From contig JABLUY010000157.1 of assembly GCA_013306675.1 (NCBI GenBank), forward strand, positions 1 through 64,000: 64,000 nt of DNA. The letters are read 5' to 3'. This document shows, one piece after another, positions 18,519 through 28,222 of the stretch. The notes beneath the pieces are model-generated. The model was not told the DNA's origin. It made no database searches and saw only the letters and a list, made by a program, of their open reading frames with translations. Source of the DNA: Thraustochytrium sp. TN22. Its lineage: Eukaryota > Sar > Bigyra > Thraustochytrida > Thraustochytriidae. Position numbers and translations under genes: made by a program. Position 1 is the stretch's first letter. The number at the start of each line of letters is the position of its first letter.

Positions 18519-19259
18519 AGTCGCGTCCGTGCGCCCGCTCCAGCTGCTGCCGCTGCTCGTGCCGTCTGTCGCCGCTGCCGTCGCTGCTCGCCTCTTCGCG
18601 AGCGTCGTTCAGGGTCTGCCGGCGCCGCCGCCCTGGCACCGTGACCATGCCGAGGTGCCGCTCCATCAACAACGCCGGTGCCGGCACGCGGCGTTCCGGG
18701 AAGGCGCGGCGGCAAGGACGCGCTCGCCTAGCTAGAGAAGCACTCCTTGGCCGTGGCGAGCACCGCCTTCGGGACGGCCGGCACTCAAGCTCAAGTTGAA
18801 GTCGTCTGCCAAGTCCGGCGACCTCCGTTCGCAGAATGTACACCACGCGGCGACGGTCCGCCGACGGAGGAAATGGTCGTGATGATGACGCTGCTGCGCG
18901 AGATGGCACTCGTCCAGACTCAAGAATGTAAGGGCCTGCGCCGCAGCGGCGAGCCTTGGCGCGACGGACGAGAGAGACTCCGACGAGCCACTACTCCGCG
19001 TTGCAGACATGCATGTCTTCCTCGAGATGCAGAGAAGCGGGTACGGGCCGATGGACGAGCAGCCTGCGAGCAGTCGAGAAGGCGCACGCAGCGACTGGTT
19101 GTAAAAAAGATTTTGATTAGTCCACCGCTGCATCAAGGGCCTGCAGCGTCAGGGCAGTCGTGGGAAGAATATGAGTCCGGCTGATCTCGGCATCATCTCG
19201 CACCCACAAACGCTGACGACGACAGTGTTTGCAAGTCCAGATTCATCATGCATGATCAG
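18519..19259. other. Spacer with unresolved weak coding character
   Basis: 740 bp between the acetyltransferase start and the 3' end of the SWIP gene. A 145-codon plus-strand frame (18747-19184) contains PTEEMVVMMTLLREMALVQT, which looks more protein-like than its surroundings and is followed by a possible GTAAGG donor near 18928. The opposite strand also has open frames (18406-18909 and 18732-19136). I cannot choose between these and call no gene. Confidence 0.3.
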
Positions 19260-22200
19260 TTACGCATCATCAGGGTCAGGATCGTCGGCTTGATGCAAGT
19301 CGCGGAAGAAAATGAGAGCGGACTCGAGCGTGTACTCGACAAGACGAAACTGCCGTCGAAAGGCCTCGAGGCGCTCGAGACGCACGTCCGAGGCATGGTC
19401 AGTCGTGGGGGACTCGTGAAGGTCAACGATGTCCTGCGCAATGGCCTCCTGGATGGAGGCGAACCAGCGGAGATCGGCAAAGGGCGAGACCTGGCGAAGT
19501 ACGGTGAGCAGGTAGGCCACGCCGACAGCGAAGCCATCGTCCGTGAAGTACGCCTCGCGGCCAAGCGCGGAGCGCGCAAGGCGCTCGTGCGCGCCGAGCG
19601 AGGCCTCGACAAAGTTTACCGTGAGCGCAGGCACGAGCATGTAGAGGTTGTCGAGGTGCGCGGTTTCGGTGTCGGCGCGCACCGCACGACGGAAAACGTC
19701 AACGAGGACGCGAAGGTAGTCCTGGTCGCTGTTAAACTTTGCGCAGAGCAGGTCCTGGACTGCCTCGAGACCGGACCCAGCGACCAAGGACGCCGTAGCG
19801 GTGGAATTGGCGTTTCCATTGGCGCTTCCATTGGCGTTGACGTTGGCGTTGACGTCGGCATCCGCGTTGGTGCGTACGTCGGGCAAAACTTGGACGGCGT
19901 CTGCGAGCCAGTGCGCGCTTGCGGCGCGCACCATGCGCACGAAGCCGAGGGTGTTGCCAATCTTGGTGACGAGCTCGCGAAAGGTGGTCAGGTACGAGGC
20001 ACCGGGTCTGGGTTCGCCGAGGCTGCGCACCTCGCGATTGTAACGAAAGGCGCGCGAAAACGGGTACTTGTGCGCGCGCTCGTTGGCGTGCGTGGCGAAC
20101 CAGCGGCGCTCGCGCGCAAGGTACGACTTGATGTTCTCGTCGAGCAGAAAGCCGGAGACCCCCGCAAAGGCCTTGCCGAGGACCTGGTAGGCGAAGTTGA
20201 CGCAGGTGCTGAGGATGCCGAGCCCATGCGTGCCAACCGAGTCAACGATACTCTGCACGGTGAGCGTGCGCAGGTGCTTGGCGCCGCGTCGCGCCCGGCG
20301 CTCGATGAAGAACTGCTGGTTCAGGTTGTACTTGTAGTCGTTGGCGAAAGTAGCCCAGCGGCGCAAGATCTCGAGGACGTCAACGCCGGCGTCGAGCGCG
20401 CCCTGCGGCAGCGTGGAGTCCGGCACGTCGAGTCCAAAGCTCTCCTGTGCGACCTTTTGCATCTCTGCGTAGGTTTTCCAGTCGTGCAGGGCCAACACCG
20501 TCATGTTGTAAAACTGCTTCTGCAGGTAGTGCTCAACACAAGCCTTTGGGTAAAGCACCGTGTCCATCACGGCGATGGGCCCCACGTCGAGCGCGGCGCG
20601 TACGTGGTCGGCCGCCAGCGCTGCCGGCCGCAGGTGCTCCATCTCCACGGCGTGCTGCTGCAGGCGAAGCGCCATGTCGACGCGCACACACAGCGGGTCC
20701 ACGAAGCTCTCGCGCAGCAGCGCGAGCACGCGCGTCTGCAAGGCAGCGCGGTCCTGAGGGCGCGCCCGGAAGAGCGTTCCGCCGGCGTCTGAGAGCGCCG
20801 CGATCAGTAGCGGGATTCGCGTCGGGGCGCTGACCTCGCCCAGCATGATGGGCGCCAACGTGTCGAGGTCCCAGAAGAGCATGGAGCAGTCGCAAGCGCG
20901 CGCCAAGTCGGCCTGCCAGCGCGTCGCGAGCCGCAGGCGGTCCAGCTGGCGCTCCACTCGCACAGCCTCCTCCCAGGAGCACACGGGCGCGCCGGCGTGC
21001 GCCGGCCGGCTCGAGACGGCGCCGAGCGCCACGCGCGCCGCAGGCGCGCTCTTGCGGGCCGAAGCGTCGCGCAACGCAGCAATGCCGGCGGCCGCGAGCG
21101 CGAAGCGCGCCGGTGCGGTCCGCTCCGCGAGCCGCCGCGTCCAGACGTCGGCCTGGCGGTCCAGGTCCGCGAAGACGCTGGCCACGGCGCGCGCCTGCGT
21201 CTGTGCGGCCTCTGCGCCGCGCGCCAGCGTGCGCCGCGCCACGCGCGCGATGGTCTGCAGCAGCTCCACGCAAATGGCCAGGTGCTCGCTGACCAGCTTC
21301 TTGCTCATGGGTAGCTGTTCCTGCGCATGCAGGCGCACGGTGATGATGAGCACGCGGCGCACCCGATGCGCGAGCCCGAGCGCCTGCGCGATGCAGCGCT
21401 CCCGGCTGCGCGGCCCAGCGCAGCACCGCGCGCTCCAGCCGGCCACCTGGCCCGCGTACGCTGGCACGCGGTGCGCCAGAGAGGCGACCAGCTTGCCCAG
21501 ATACTCGCGACGCGAGGCGGCCTGGGCGCCACTGCTCGCCCACGAACTGCCGCTAGCCGCGCGAACGAGGCTGGCGCGGTCCATTTTGTCGCCCGGCAGG
21601 CCGCCGCGCGGGTCCCACTCCATTAGGAAGCGGTCCACCGACCAGGTCACGGGGGCGGCGGAGCACGGCGTCACCACCGGGATGAGCCGCCCCAATTCGC
21701 GCAGCGTGCGCACCGCGCTGCAAGGCGCGCCCGAGAGCTGCTCGCACGCGCTGCAAAGGGCCGTCAGGCCCACCAGCCGCGCCTCGCACGCGTACGAAGG
21801 TGCGTCCTCGTCCTCACGGCTGGCCGCCCTCCACTCCGCCTCGAAGTCCTGCACCAGCAGCTTGCACGTGCGCGCGAGCGCCTTGGCCGCCTCGGGCGCC
21901 GGCGCGGGCCGCAGCCGCGCACGGACCGCATCGGCGAGCCAGCTGCCCGTCGGCGTGCGCGCGTCCACGACTTGCAGCGCCTTGCAGCCCTCGGGCAGCA
22001 GCTCGTGCCACCAGCGCTGCAGCGCCTCATTGCCGAGCGCGACCGCGTCCACGGCGGCCAGCACGCCCAGCGTCTGCGCCAGCGAGGCCCACGCCGGCAG
22101 CAGCGGCGCGGCCTGGGCAGCCAGATCGCCCGCGAGCAGCTGCCAGAGCGTCTGCACCACCTCGCCGCACCGCTCGCCGAGCGCCTGCGCCTGCCGCAGC

Positions 22201-22538
22201 GCGCCGCCCGTGGCCCTTGACCTCGCCAGGACCGCTGCGTCGCTGTCCTCTCCGTTGCCGCCCTCGCCGCAGGCCGCCAGCGCTGGCAGCACCTCGTCGC
22301 GGGCGGCCTCCGCGACTGCCTCGGCCTCTTCGCACGCGCACGCCAGCGCCGCCACCGCGCGGCCTGCGCTCCCGCCCACGGGACGCGCTGCGGCGCCCAA
22401 CGCCATGCCGGCGTCCAGCTCCACCGCCATGCCGCCGCTGCCGGCCGCCGCCGCGCGCGACGAGGGGCATAGCGCCTCCAGCCGCGCGCGGTACGCCTCC
22501 ACGCGCGCTGCAGCCGCGGCCGTCGCTGCCGCCGCCAT
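19260..22538 (-). CDS. WASHC4: WASH complex subunit 4 (SWIP)
   Basis: 1,092 aa from the ATG at 22538 (MAAAATAAAAARVEAYRARL), close to the human protein's roughly 1,170. The C-terminal 500 residues match SWIP closely: DWKTYAEMQKVAQESFGLDV, DVLEILRRWATFANDYKYNL, HGLGILSTCVNFAYQVLGKA, FRELVTKIGNTLGFVRMVRA, LYMLVPALTVNFVEASLGAH and YFTDDGFAVGVAYLLTVLRQ. The N-terminal half is helical and less conserved. SWIP is a scaffold of the pentameric WASH complex that activates Arp2/3 on endosomes for cargo sorting. No membrane segment. One uninterrupted exon. The frame is open about 100 codons upstream of the chosen start, but that part lacks family similarity. Confidence 0.93.
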   Translation of the reverse strand: MAAAATAAAAARVEAYRARLEALCPSSRAAAAGSGGMAVELDAGMALGAAARPVGGSAGRAVAALACACEEAEAVAEAARDEVLPALAACGEGGNGEDSDAAVLARSRATGGALRQAQALGERCGEVVQTLWQLLAGDLAAQAAPLLPAWASLAQTLGVLAAVDAVALGNEALQRWWHELLPEGCKALQVVDARTPTGSWLADAVRARLRPAPAPEAAKALARTCKLLVQDFEAEWRAASREDEDAPSYACEARLVGLTALCSACEQLSGAPCSAVRTLRELGRLIPVVTPCSAAPVTWSVDRFLMEWDPRGGLPGDKMDRASLVRAASGSSWASSGAQAASRREYLGKLVASLAHRVPAYAGQVAGWSARCCAGPRSRERCIAQALGLAHRVRRVLIITVRLHAQEQLPMSKKLVSEHLAICVELLQTIARVARRTLARGAEAAQTQARAVASVFADLDRQADVWTRRLAERTAPARFALAAAGIAALRDASARKSAPAARVALGAVSSRPAHAGAPVCSWEEAVRVERQLDRLRLATRWQADLARACDCSMLFWDLDTLAPIMLGEVSAPTRIPLLIAALSDAGGTLFRARPQDRAALQTRVLALLRESFVDPLCVRVDMALRLQQHAVEMEHLRPAALAADHVRAALDVGPIAVMDTVLYPKACVEHYLQKQFYNMTVLALHDWKTYAEMQKVAQESFGLDVPDSTLPQGALDAGVDVLEILRRWATFANDYKYNLNQQFFIERRARRGAKHLRTLTVQSIVDSVGTHGLGILSTCVNFAYQVLGKAFAGVSGFLLDENIKSYLARERRWFATHANERAHKYPFSRAFRYNREVRSLGEPRPGASYLTTFRELVTKIGNTLGFVRMVRAASAHWLADAVQVLPDVRTNADADVNANVNANGSANGNANSTATASLVAGSGLEAVQDLLCAKFNSDQDYLRVLVDVFRRAVRADTETAHLDNLYMLVPALTVNFVEASLGAHERLARSALGREAYFTDDGFAVGVAYLLTVLRQVSPFADLRWFASIQEAIAQDIVDLHESPTTDHASDVRLERLEAFRRQFRLVEYTLESALIFFRDLHQADDPDPDDA

Positions 22539-23054
22539 TCTGGGCCGGGTCGTTGGCCCTTGGGTGGGATGGTACTGCGGCGTGGTTTGGAGGACGATGA
22601 TCTCCTCAAGGGCGAACGTGCAGTAAGGCCTAAACAAGGCCCAACAACGAAGCGTCACGAGAGCAGGGCATCCTAGCGCTCTATTTCGTCCTTGCGAGGG
22701 GATGCAGCGAGGCTCATGTCCTGCAACTTGCGAACAGACGCCAATCCCCGTGGGCCACAAGGCATCAAGAAGAATGGCAAGTCCCCGCTCGCATTGCGAA
22801 GCCACGTGCGAGCTTGCGGCGCGTTTGTCGATCGCAGCATCTCTCATTCTCTCTCTCTCTCTCTCTCCCTCCCTTCTGCGTTTGTGAATGTATGTATGTC
22901 AAACGCGGCAAACGTGGATCTTATCGCGTGCGCTTAGGTCGGCTGCGAAGGCGAGGCGGGTAAAGGTGGGGCACTCTAAGAGGTGTCCTTCCCAAAGTCT
23001 GCGCGTGCGCGCCGCGAGCGTGGCGGGATGAAGCGGACGGGCGGACGTTGCTTC
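22539..23054. other. Spacer with a CT microsatellite
   Basis: 516 bp between two minus-strand genes. It carries a (CT)n tract at 22849-22867 running into CCCTCC, probably within the SWIP promoter or 5' UTR. No gene is supported. Confidence 0.5.
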
Positions 23055-23293
23055 TTAGTAGTTCTGCACGGCGGTCTCCTGGCCGTTGGCCTCGCCGTTT
23101 GCTGGCTTGGCAGCCGTCCCGTTCGTTGGCGTCTTCATGGTGGACGTGGCGGTGCCAGAGGGCGTCGCGCCGGAGGTGGTGGAGGTCGGGGTCTTCTTCT
23201 TCTTCTTCTTGCTGATGCCACCCTTGTAGGTCTTGGCCTCCTCACTGTGTACCTCTCAGAAACGTTAGCATGACCGGCCATTTTCGACTCCCC

Positions 23294-23335
<42 letters not shown>

Positions 23336-23814
23336 ACACGTTCCGAAAATCGACTGCTCTCGACATGCGCACGAGGATCACTTACGTCGGCACCCACGAG
23401 ATGCGCTCGCCTGGGCACAGGAGCAAGAGAAGGTAGGTAGGTCAGTTAGCCCCACATTCTATGCCGTGGGGATTGGGCTGGGCTAGCTCGCTGGCCCAAT
23501 ACCTAGCGAACAGCTTCCCCCAAGTGAGCGGAGCGGCGAGCGATACTTACCGGTATGGATGTTCTGGTACGCGACCTTGCCCTGTGTTGCGAAAGAGAAC
23601 CCAGCGTGTGAGTCAAAAGTCCTGACGCGCACGAGCAAGCGAAGCGCGCGCGCTTCCGCAATCAGGCGGCACCTACCGGTCGCGATCTTGACGGCACGGC
23701 CTTCCAGCCGGCAGGCAGCTCGACGGGCGCCAGCGGCTCGGAGTCCTGCGTGGACGAGTCGTTGCCGATGGGGTCGCCGTGGCCCGACTCGTCGCGACAG
23801 CACAGGTTGCCCAT
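23055..23814 (-). CDS. WW-domain protein, four exons, 127 aa
   Basis: I assembled this from splice sites: exons 23677-23814, 23551-23581, 23386-23410 and 23055-23244 (138, 31, 25 and 190 nt, 384 in total). Donors are GTAGGT, GTAAGT and GTAAGT, and every acceptor is CAG. The joined frame gives one WW domain split over all four exons: LPAGWKAV...GKVAYQNIHTG...ERISWVPT, with both Trp, the NxHTG turn and the final Pro. WW domains bind proline-rich ligands. The N-terminus MGNLCC places Gly2 and two Cys as candidates for myristoylation and palmitoylation (inference). The tail is Lys-rich (SKKKKKKT), then Thr/Ser/Ala-rich. No upstream or downstream partner is evident. Confidence 0.85.
23298..23334. 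repeat. (GA)n microsatellite in an intron
   Basis: 37 bp of alternating GA inside the third intron (23245-23385) of the WW gene. On the transcribed strand it reads (CT)n. It lies about 50 bp from the acceptor, so it may serve as an extended pyrimidine tract. Confidence 0.9.
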
Positions 23815-25081
23815 GATTCGCGCTGCGGTCTCGTGCCCTGCTCGTTGGCTGGCTCGACTCCTGCGCTGCGCTGCGTTACGTTTCGTGCGGGCGCGTGGCG
23901 CGGGCGTCAGTCTGCCGCTCCCGCTCGCCCCCTCCCCCTCGCGCCGCCCCTCCAGCCGCGCGCGCGCGCGCCGCCGCCGCCGCCGCCTCGGGCCGGGGCT
24001 TGATTCCGGTTTGGAGGCTCGACGGGCTTTGAATTTCGAATTTCGAATTTCGAATTTGATCGCGGCGCCACTGGCAGGCTTTGGTGGTTAGGTGCGCGGT
24101 GACTCGCGCGCGGCCAAGACCGTGACCGAGGCCGAGACCGAGACTCGGACCCGGACTCACAGACGCGGCGCTGGTGCTGGCGGACATCATCGTGGACACT
24201 GCGCTGCACTGGCCAAGCCGCCGCTGCGACTTGAAGGCCGCTTCTGCTGGGGGCTGGCGAGCCGAAGCAGCACTGCAAGCAAGCCCGCTTGAAGAGGATG
24301 TAACGCACTTTTGCGCGCAGATCATAATGATGCAGTCACGCGGTGGTCGCCTCGACGCCCTGCCCTGCTGCTGCAGGCTGCAGCTGCCACGGCCCACTGG
24401 CGTGCGCTGCAGCCAGCTGCGCGGCCGCTGCAGTGCAGCCTCAGGAGTCAGGACCTCTTGCCGCCTGGCAGTGATGTGAATCATGTGATGGACTGGCCAT
24501 GACGGCGCGCCAGTGCTGGTGCATTGCCACTGGCCAGGCATTGCGGCGCCGACCTCAGCGTGTCAGACAGTCTGCCGACTCACAGTCAGCTCGCGGCTCC
24601 GGCCGTGGTGATGGCCGCTCATCATCCATCCTTCAGGTCGTCCGGCGTTGCCCGGCAGTCCCTGGCGTTGTCCGGCAGTCCCTGGAGTGCCTGTACCCGT
24701 GCACCCCGCGCCGCGAGGTGGCCGCGAGGTCGAGCACGGCTCGCGCTGACAGTGAGAGCTGCCGGCGGTGCAAGCGAAAACAGGACACCAAAGCAGCTTC
24801 GCGCGTGGCACTGCAGACTGCTCGGCGGGCGACACCGAGGCCTCCCCGCGCAGCTGGCCGTCGCCCGCGGCGCCCCCGCCGCGCGGCTTGCCGTCGCCGC
24901 CTGCCAGCCTGGCCTGGCGTGGCCTGGCGTGGCCCGGCCTGGCCGCCATCCCGGTGCAGACCTGCTTCGACCCGACCACGGCGCTCTGCTCCCGGCGCGG
25001 CGGCGGCGCAGCGGCGGCCTGCACGGCGCGCCGGCCCCGGGCCAGCGGCACCGGCGGCGGAGCCCCTGCTCGTACGTGCTC
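23815..25081. other. 1.3-kb divergent spacer with short tandem repeats
   Basis: This lies between the WW gene and the glycosyltransferase gene, so it probably holds both promoters. It contains GAATTTCG repeated three and a half times at about 24029-24056 and a CCTGGCGTGG repeat at about 24910-24945. The frame upstream of 25082 stays open for 186 codons but is Arg/Pro/Ala-rich and lacks domain character, so I leave it out of the gene. Confidence 0.45.
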
Positions 25082-26341
25082 ATGGCCGTGACGGACGCAG
25101 ACATGTACGCCCGGAACGGCGCGTCCAGGGACCGCGCAAGGACCTCGGCGCCCGGGTCCCGGAGCTTCGACGACGAGGCCGGCAAGCGGCACGTCGGCAT
25201 GCGCCGTGCGCTGGCCATCTACTGGGAGAACGCGCGGAGGACGCCATGCGGGCTGCGGAGGCTGTTGTCGATGCGGGCGGTCCACGCGACGATTGTGGCG
25301 GCTTTGGTGGTGGCCTTTTTCCTGTACTTGCGCCCGGAGGTTCTTGGGTACCAGTTCTACATGGTCCCGTTCAAACCGCGGTGTTTTGTGATGCGAAAGG
25401 GCTTTGATACGGGCGGCAACGCCAATCGCATGGAGGCGCTCTACTACGCGGAGCACCTGGCGCGCGCGCGAAACTTTCGGTACATCGCCATGCCAGAAGA
25501 CTGGCAGGAGTGGCTGTGCAAGATCTACTCGCGCGAGTCTATCGAGGCGTTTCCCGTGCCCTTGGTCCCGGTCGGTTCGACCGCGGGCTGCCCGTCCGTT
25601 TTTGGGCCCCTCGCCGAGCGCGGCCTGCGCGACCCGGCCCGGGACGTTTGCGAGGAGTGGAGCCTGGCAAACTTCTTCCGCGTCCCGCGCTACGCGAACG
25701 CGACCACACGCTTCCTCTTCAGCGATTGGGCGTACATTTTGCCCACGGGCAACTCGTGCCATGAGAAGGGAATGCGCCGCATGGAGTCTCTGCGCCAGGC
25801 GCACGTGTCCAAGAAGATCGTCACGGTGCACAAGCGCTGGCTGTCGCGACTTTGCTGGCGGTCCGTCGACCTCGCGCGCGTGCAGGATCTCCCGTATGAG
25901 CGGCGTTATTGCCACCTCACGCCAGAGATGGTGCTGCAGCTCCTCGGCCAGGCCGACCTGGTTCCGGAGGACGTGCACGTGGTCGTGAGCTCGGACCACC
26001 TGATGCCGGACGAGGACAAGCTCTTCTCCGCGCTTTGGGAGATGGAGTCTGACGACCTCTCTTTCATGACGCAGGTCTGGACTTGGGTTCTCAGCGACCT
26101 TCACATCGGCAATCCGAACAGCACCATGGACCACATGGCGTGCCGATGGCGCGCGCTCCTCTGCGCCGACTGTCGGCCGTGCGAGCCCCGCGAGCTCTGG
26201 GAAGCGAGCCGCCGGGGCTTTGTTATGTCCGATGAGACCATGGACGGCCGCAGGTTAGCGGACGCAGACGATGCCCATTCCGCTGCAGCCGCGACTGCGA
26301 ACACGAAGTCCAAGCCGGGCAAAGCCTTGCGCCTGCCCTGA
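25082..26341 (+). CDS. Type II membrane protein, putative Golgi glycosyltransferase
   Basis: 419 aa from the ATG at 25082. A 60-residue cytosolic part precedes a signal anchor at about 64-83 (VHATIVAALVVAFFLYL), giving a luminal catalytic-type domain. The domain begins CFVMRKGFDTGGNANRMEAL, comparable to the GGxxNR donor-binding start of fucosyltransferase-like GT-B enzymes. It later has HVVVSSDH and ends with DLHIGNPNSTMDHMACRWR, like the final IGNPxSSFS motif of O-fucosyltransferase-type proteins. NATT and NST are potential N-glycosylation sites. Eight or more cysteines fit a luminal fold. The fold call rests on these two motif regions only; donor and acceptor are unknown. Confidence 0.6.
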   Translation: MAVTDADMYARNGASRDRARTSAPGSRSFDDEAGKRHVGMRRALAIYWENARRTPCGLRRLLSMRAVHATIVAALVVAFFLYLRPEVLGYQFYMVPFKPRCFVMRKGFDTGGNANRMEALYYAEHLARARNFRYIAMPEDWQEWLCKIYSRESIEAFPVPLVPVGSTAGCPSVFGPLAERGLRDPARDVCEEWSLANFFRVPRYANATTRFLFSDWAYILPTGNSCHEKGMRRMESLRQAHVSKKIVTVHKRWLSRLCWRSVDLARVQDLPYERRYCHLTPEMVLQLLGQADLVPEDVHVVVSSDHLMPDEDKLFSALWEMESDDLSFMTQVWTWVLSDLHIGNPNSTMDHMACRWRALLCADCRPCEPRELWEASRRGFVMSDETMDGRRLADADDAHSAAAATANTKSKPGKALRLP

Positions 26342-26722
26342 ACATACTCTCGAGCCAGCAGCAGCAGAGAGTCCTGTTGGGGCCTTGGCACGGCACGGAG
26401 TACGCGCGTGCTTTGTTTTGCCTTGCCGCGGACCTTTGCGGCAAGTTCAGCGTGGCGAGTCCGGCGACCCGCTCTGTGGATTGAGAACGACGAAAGCGAC
26501 GAAAGCGACGGAAGCTTCAAGTAACATTGAATGTGCGAATCTTGAAATGTGCGAATCTTTGAGAGCTTTGGGCGGGGTGAAATGAGCAGCGAGCACTCCG
26601 CGCATATGCATCAACAATGCTGCCCTCCCTCCCTCCCTCCCTCCCTCCCTCCCTCTTCACTGTCAGTCAGTGCATTGTCGTCTTTTGACGCGGTTTCAGC
26701 CTGGTTTCAGCCTGGTACTCGA
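26342..26722. other. Convergent 3' spacer with simple repeats
   Basis: 381 bp between two converging stops. It has a (CCCT)n tract at 26623-26655, a GTGCGAATCTT duplication near 26531-26560 and a doubled GGTTTCAGCCT near 26690-26713. No gene is seen. Confidence 0.6.
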
Positions 26723-27308
26723 CTACTGCGAGCGAGCGGCGCGCAGGAGCATGAAGGAACCGGCGATGACCGCAGTGAGCGCGACAGCCGCAGCGATGGC
26801 GTGCTTGGGATCGGCGAGCACACGGTCGACAGTGCGGCGCACGGCAGCGACCGCAGGGCCGCCGGGCGTGGACGCGCCCGGGTTGCCGGCGGCGCGGCCG
26901 CCGAGGGCGCGGTAGCCAATGTCCCGGCGGAACTGCATGCCGTCAAAGTGGATCTTGCTCATGCCGTTGTAGGCGAGCAGCAGGGCCTCCTCCAGAGAGC
27001 GCGAGCAGGCGCTGACGGCCAGCACGCGGCCGCCCGAGGTGACCAGGGTAGCATCGTCGGTGCCAGCCAGCTTGGTGCCGGCGTGGAAGACCTTGACGCC
27101 GGCGAAGGCGTCGGCCGCCTCAATGCCCGTGATGCGCTTGCCCTTCTCGTAGCTGCCCGGGTAGCCGGCCGAGGCGGCCACGACGGTGGCGGCAGAGAAA
27201 CCCTTCTTGCACTCAATGGCGCCGGCCTCCTCGAGGTTGCCCTTGGCGCACGCGAGCATGGCCGAGTACAGGTCAGAGCGCAGCAGCATAAGCACAGCCT
27301 GCGTCTCC

Positions 27309-27339
<31 letters not shown>

Positions 27340-28222
27340 CCTTGGGGCCGTTGTCGGTGATCATGAGGCCCGTGTAGAGCAGGCCGATGAAGGGAAAGCC
27401 CTCCGAGCGCGCGCCCTCAATGGTGCGCTCGACGATGTTCTTGCGCACGAAGGCCTCCATCTCCTTGGTGAAGATGGGCGCCGGGCAGTACGCGCCCATG
27501 CCGCCCGTGTTGGGGCCCTTGTCGCCATCGAAGATGCGCTTGTGGTCTTGCGCGCCCGGCAGCAGGTGCACGCGCTGGCCGTCCGAGAAGGCAAAGACCG
27601 AGACCTCGGGCCCGCTCATGAGCTCCTCCACCACCACCTCGGCGCCGGCCTCCTCGCCGAACTCCTTGTCCACCATGATGCTCTTGAGCGCCGCCAGCGC
27701 CTCCTCCGTCGTCTCCGGCAGAATGACGCCCTTGCCGGCGGCCAGGCCGGACGCCTTGACCACCACCTTGTGCTTCTTGGTCACCTCGCGCACGTACGCC
27801 GCCGCCTGCGCGTGCTCCTTGAAGCTACGGTGCTCCGCCGTCGGGATGTTGTGCCGCACCATGAACGCCTTGGAGAACGCCTTGGAGCCCTCCAGCCGCG
27901 CCGCCAGCTTGGACGGCCCAAAGCACGGCACGCCGGCCTCGTTCAGCGCATCCGCCAGGCCCTCCACCAGCGGCACCTCTGGCCCCACGCACACCAGGTC
28001 CACCTGCTCCTTGCGGCAGAACGCCACCACCGACTCGTTCTTCCCGGCGTCCACCTCGCTCGCGCCCACGCTGCGCACCTTGCCCTGCTGGCCGGCCGTC
28101 CCGCCGTTGCCCGGCGCCACCAGCACCTCCGCCACGCGGTCGCTGTGGCTCAGCTTCCACGCAATCGCGTGCTCGCGTCCGCCGGACCCCACCACCAGCA
28201 CCTTGGCGCCCTCGCCGCCCAT
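26723..28222 (-). CDS. purD: Phosphoribosylamine-glycine ligase (GARS) with C-terminal membrane anchor
   Basis: 499 aa from MGGEGAKVLVVGSGGREHA. The enzyme joins phosphoribosylamine and glycine with ATP to make GAR, step two of purine synthesis. PurD landmarks run in order: GSGGREHAIAWKL, VVVKASGLAAGKGV (ATP-grasp loop), PNTGGMGAYCPAP, VLEYNCRFGDPETQ, and the C-terminal GxRVLAVSACSRSLEEA region. Bacterial PurD is about 430 aa and ends near RRDIGYRAL. Here about 55 more residues follow: a Gly/Pro linker, VRRTVDRVL, then a hydrophobic helix (HAIAAAVALTAVIAGSFMLL) and a basic end RAARSQ, the layout of a tail anchor. AIRS and GART are not fused. The frame stays open for 100 Arg-rich codons upstream, so an N-terminal targeting extension is not excluded. 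Confidence 0.95.
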
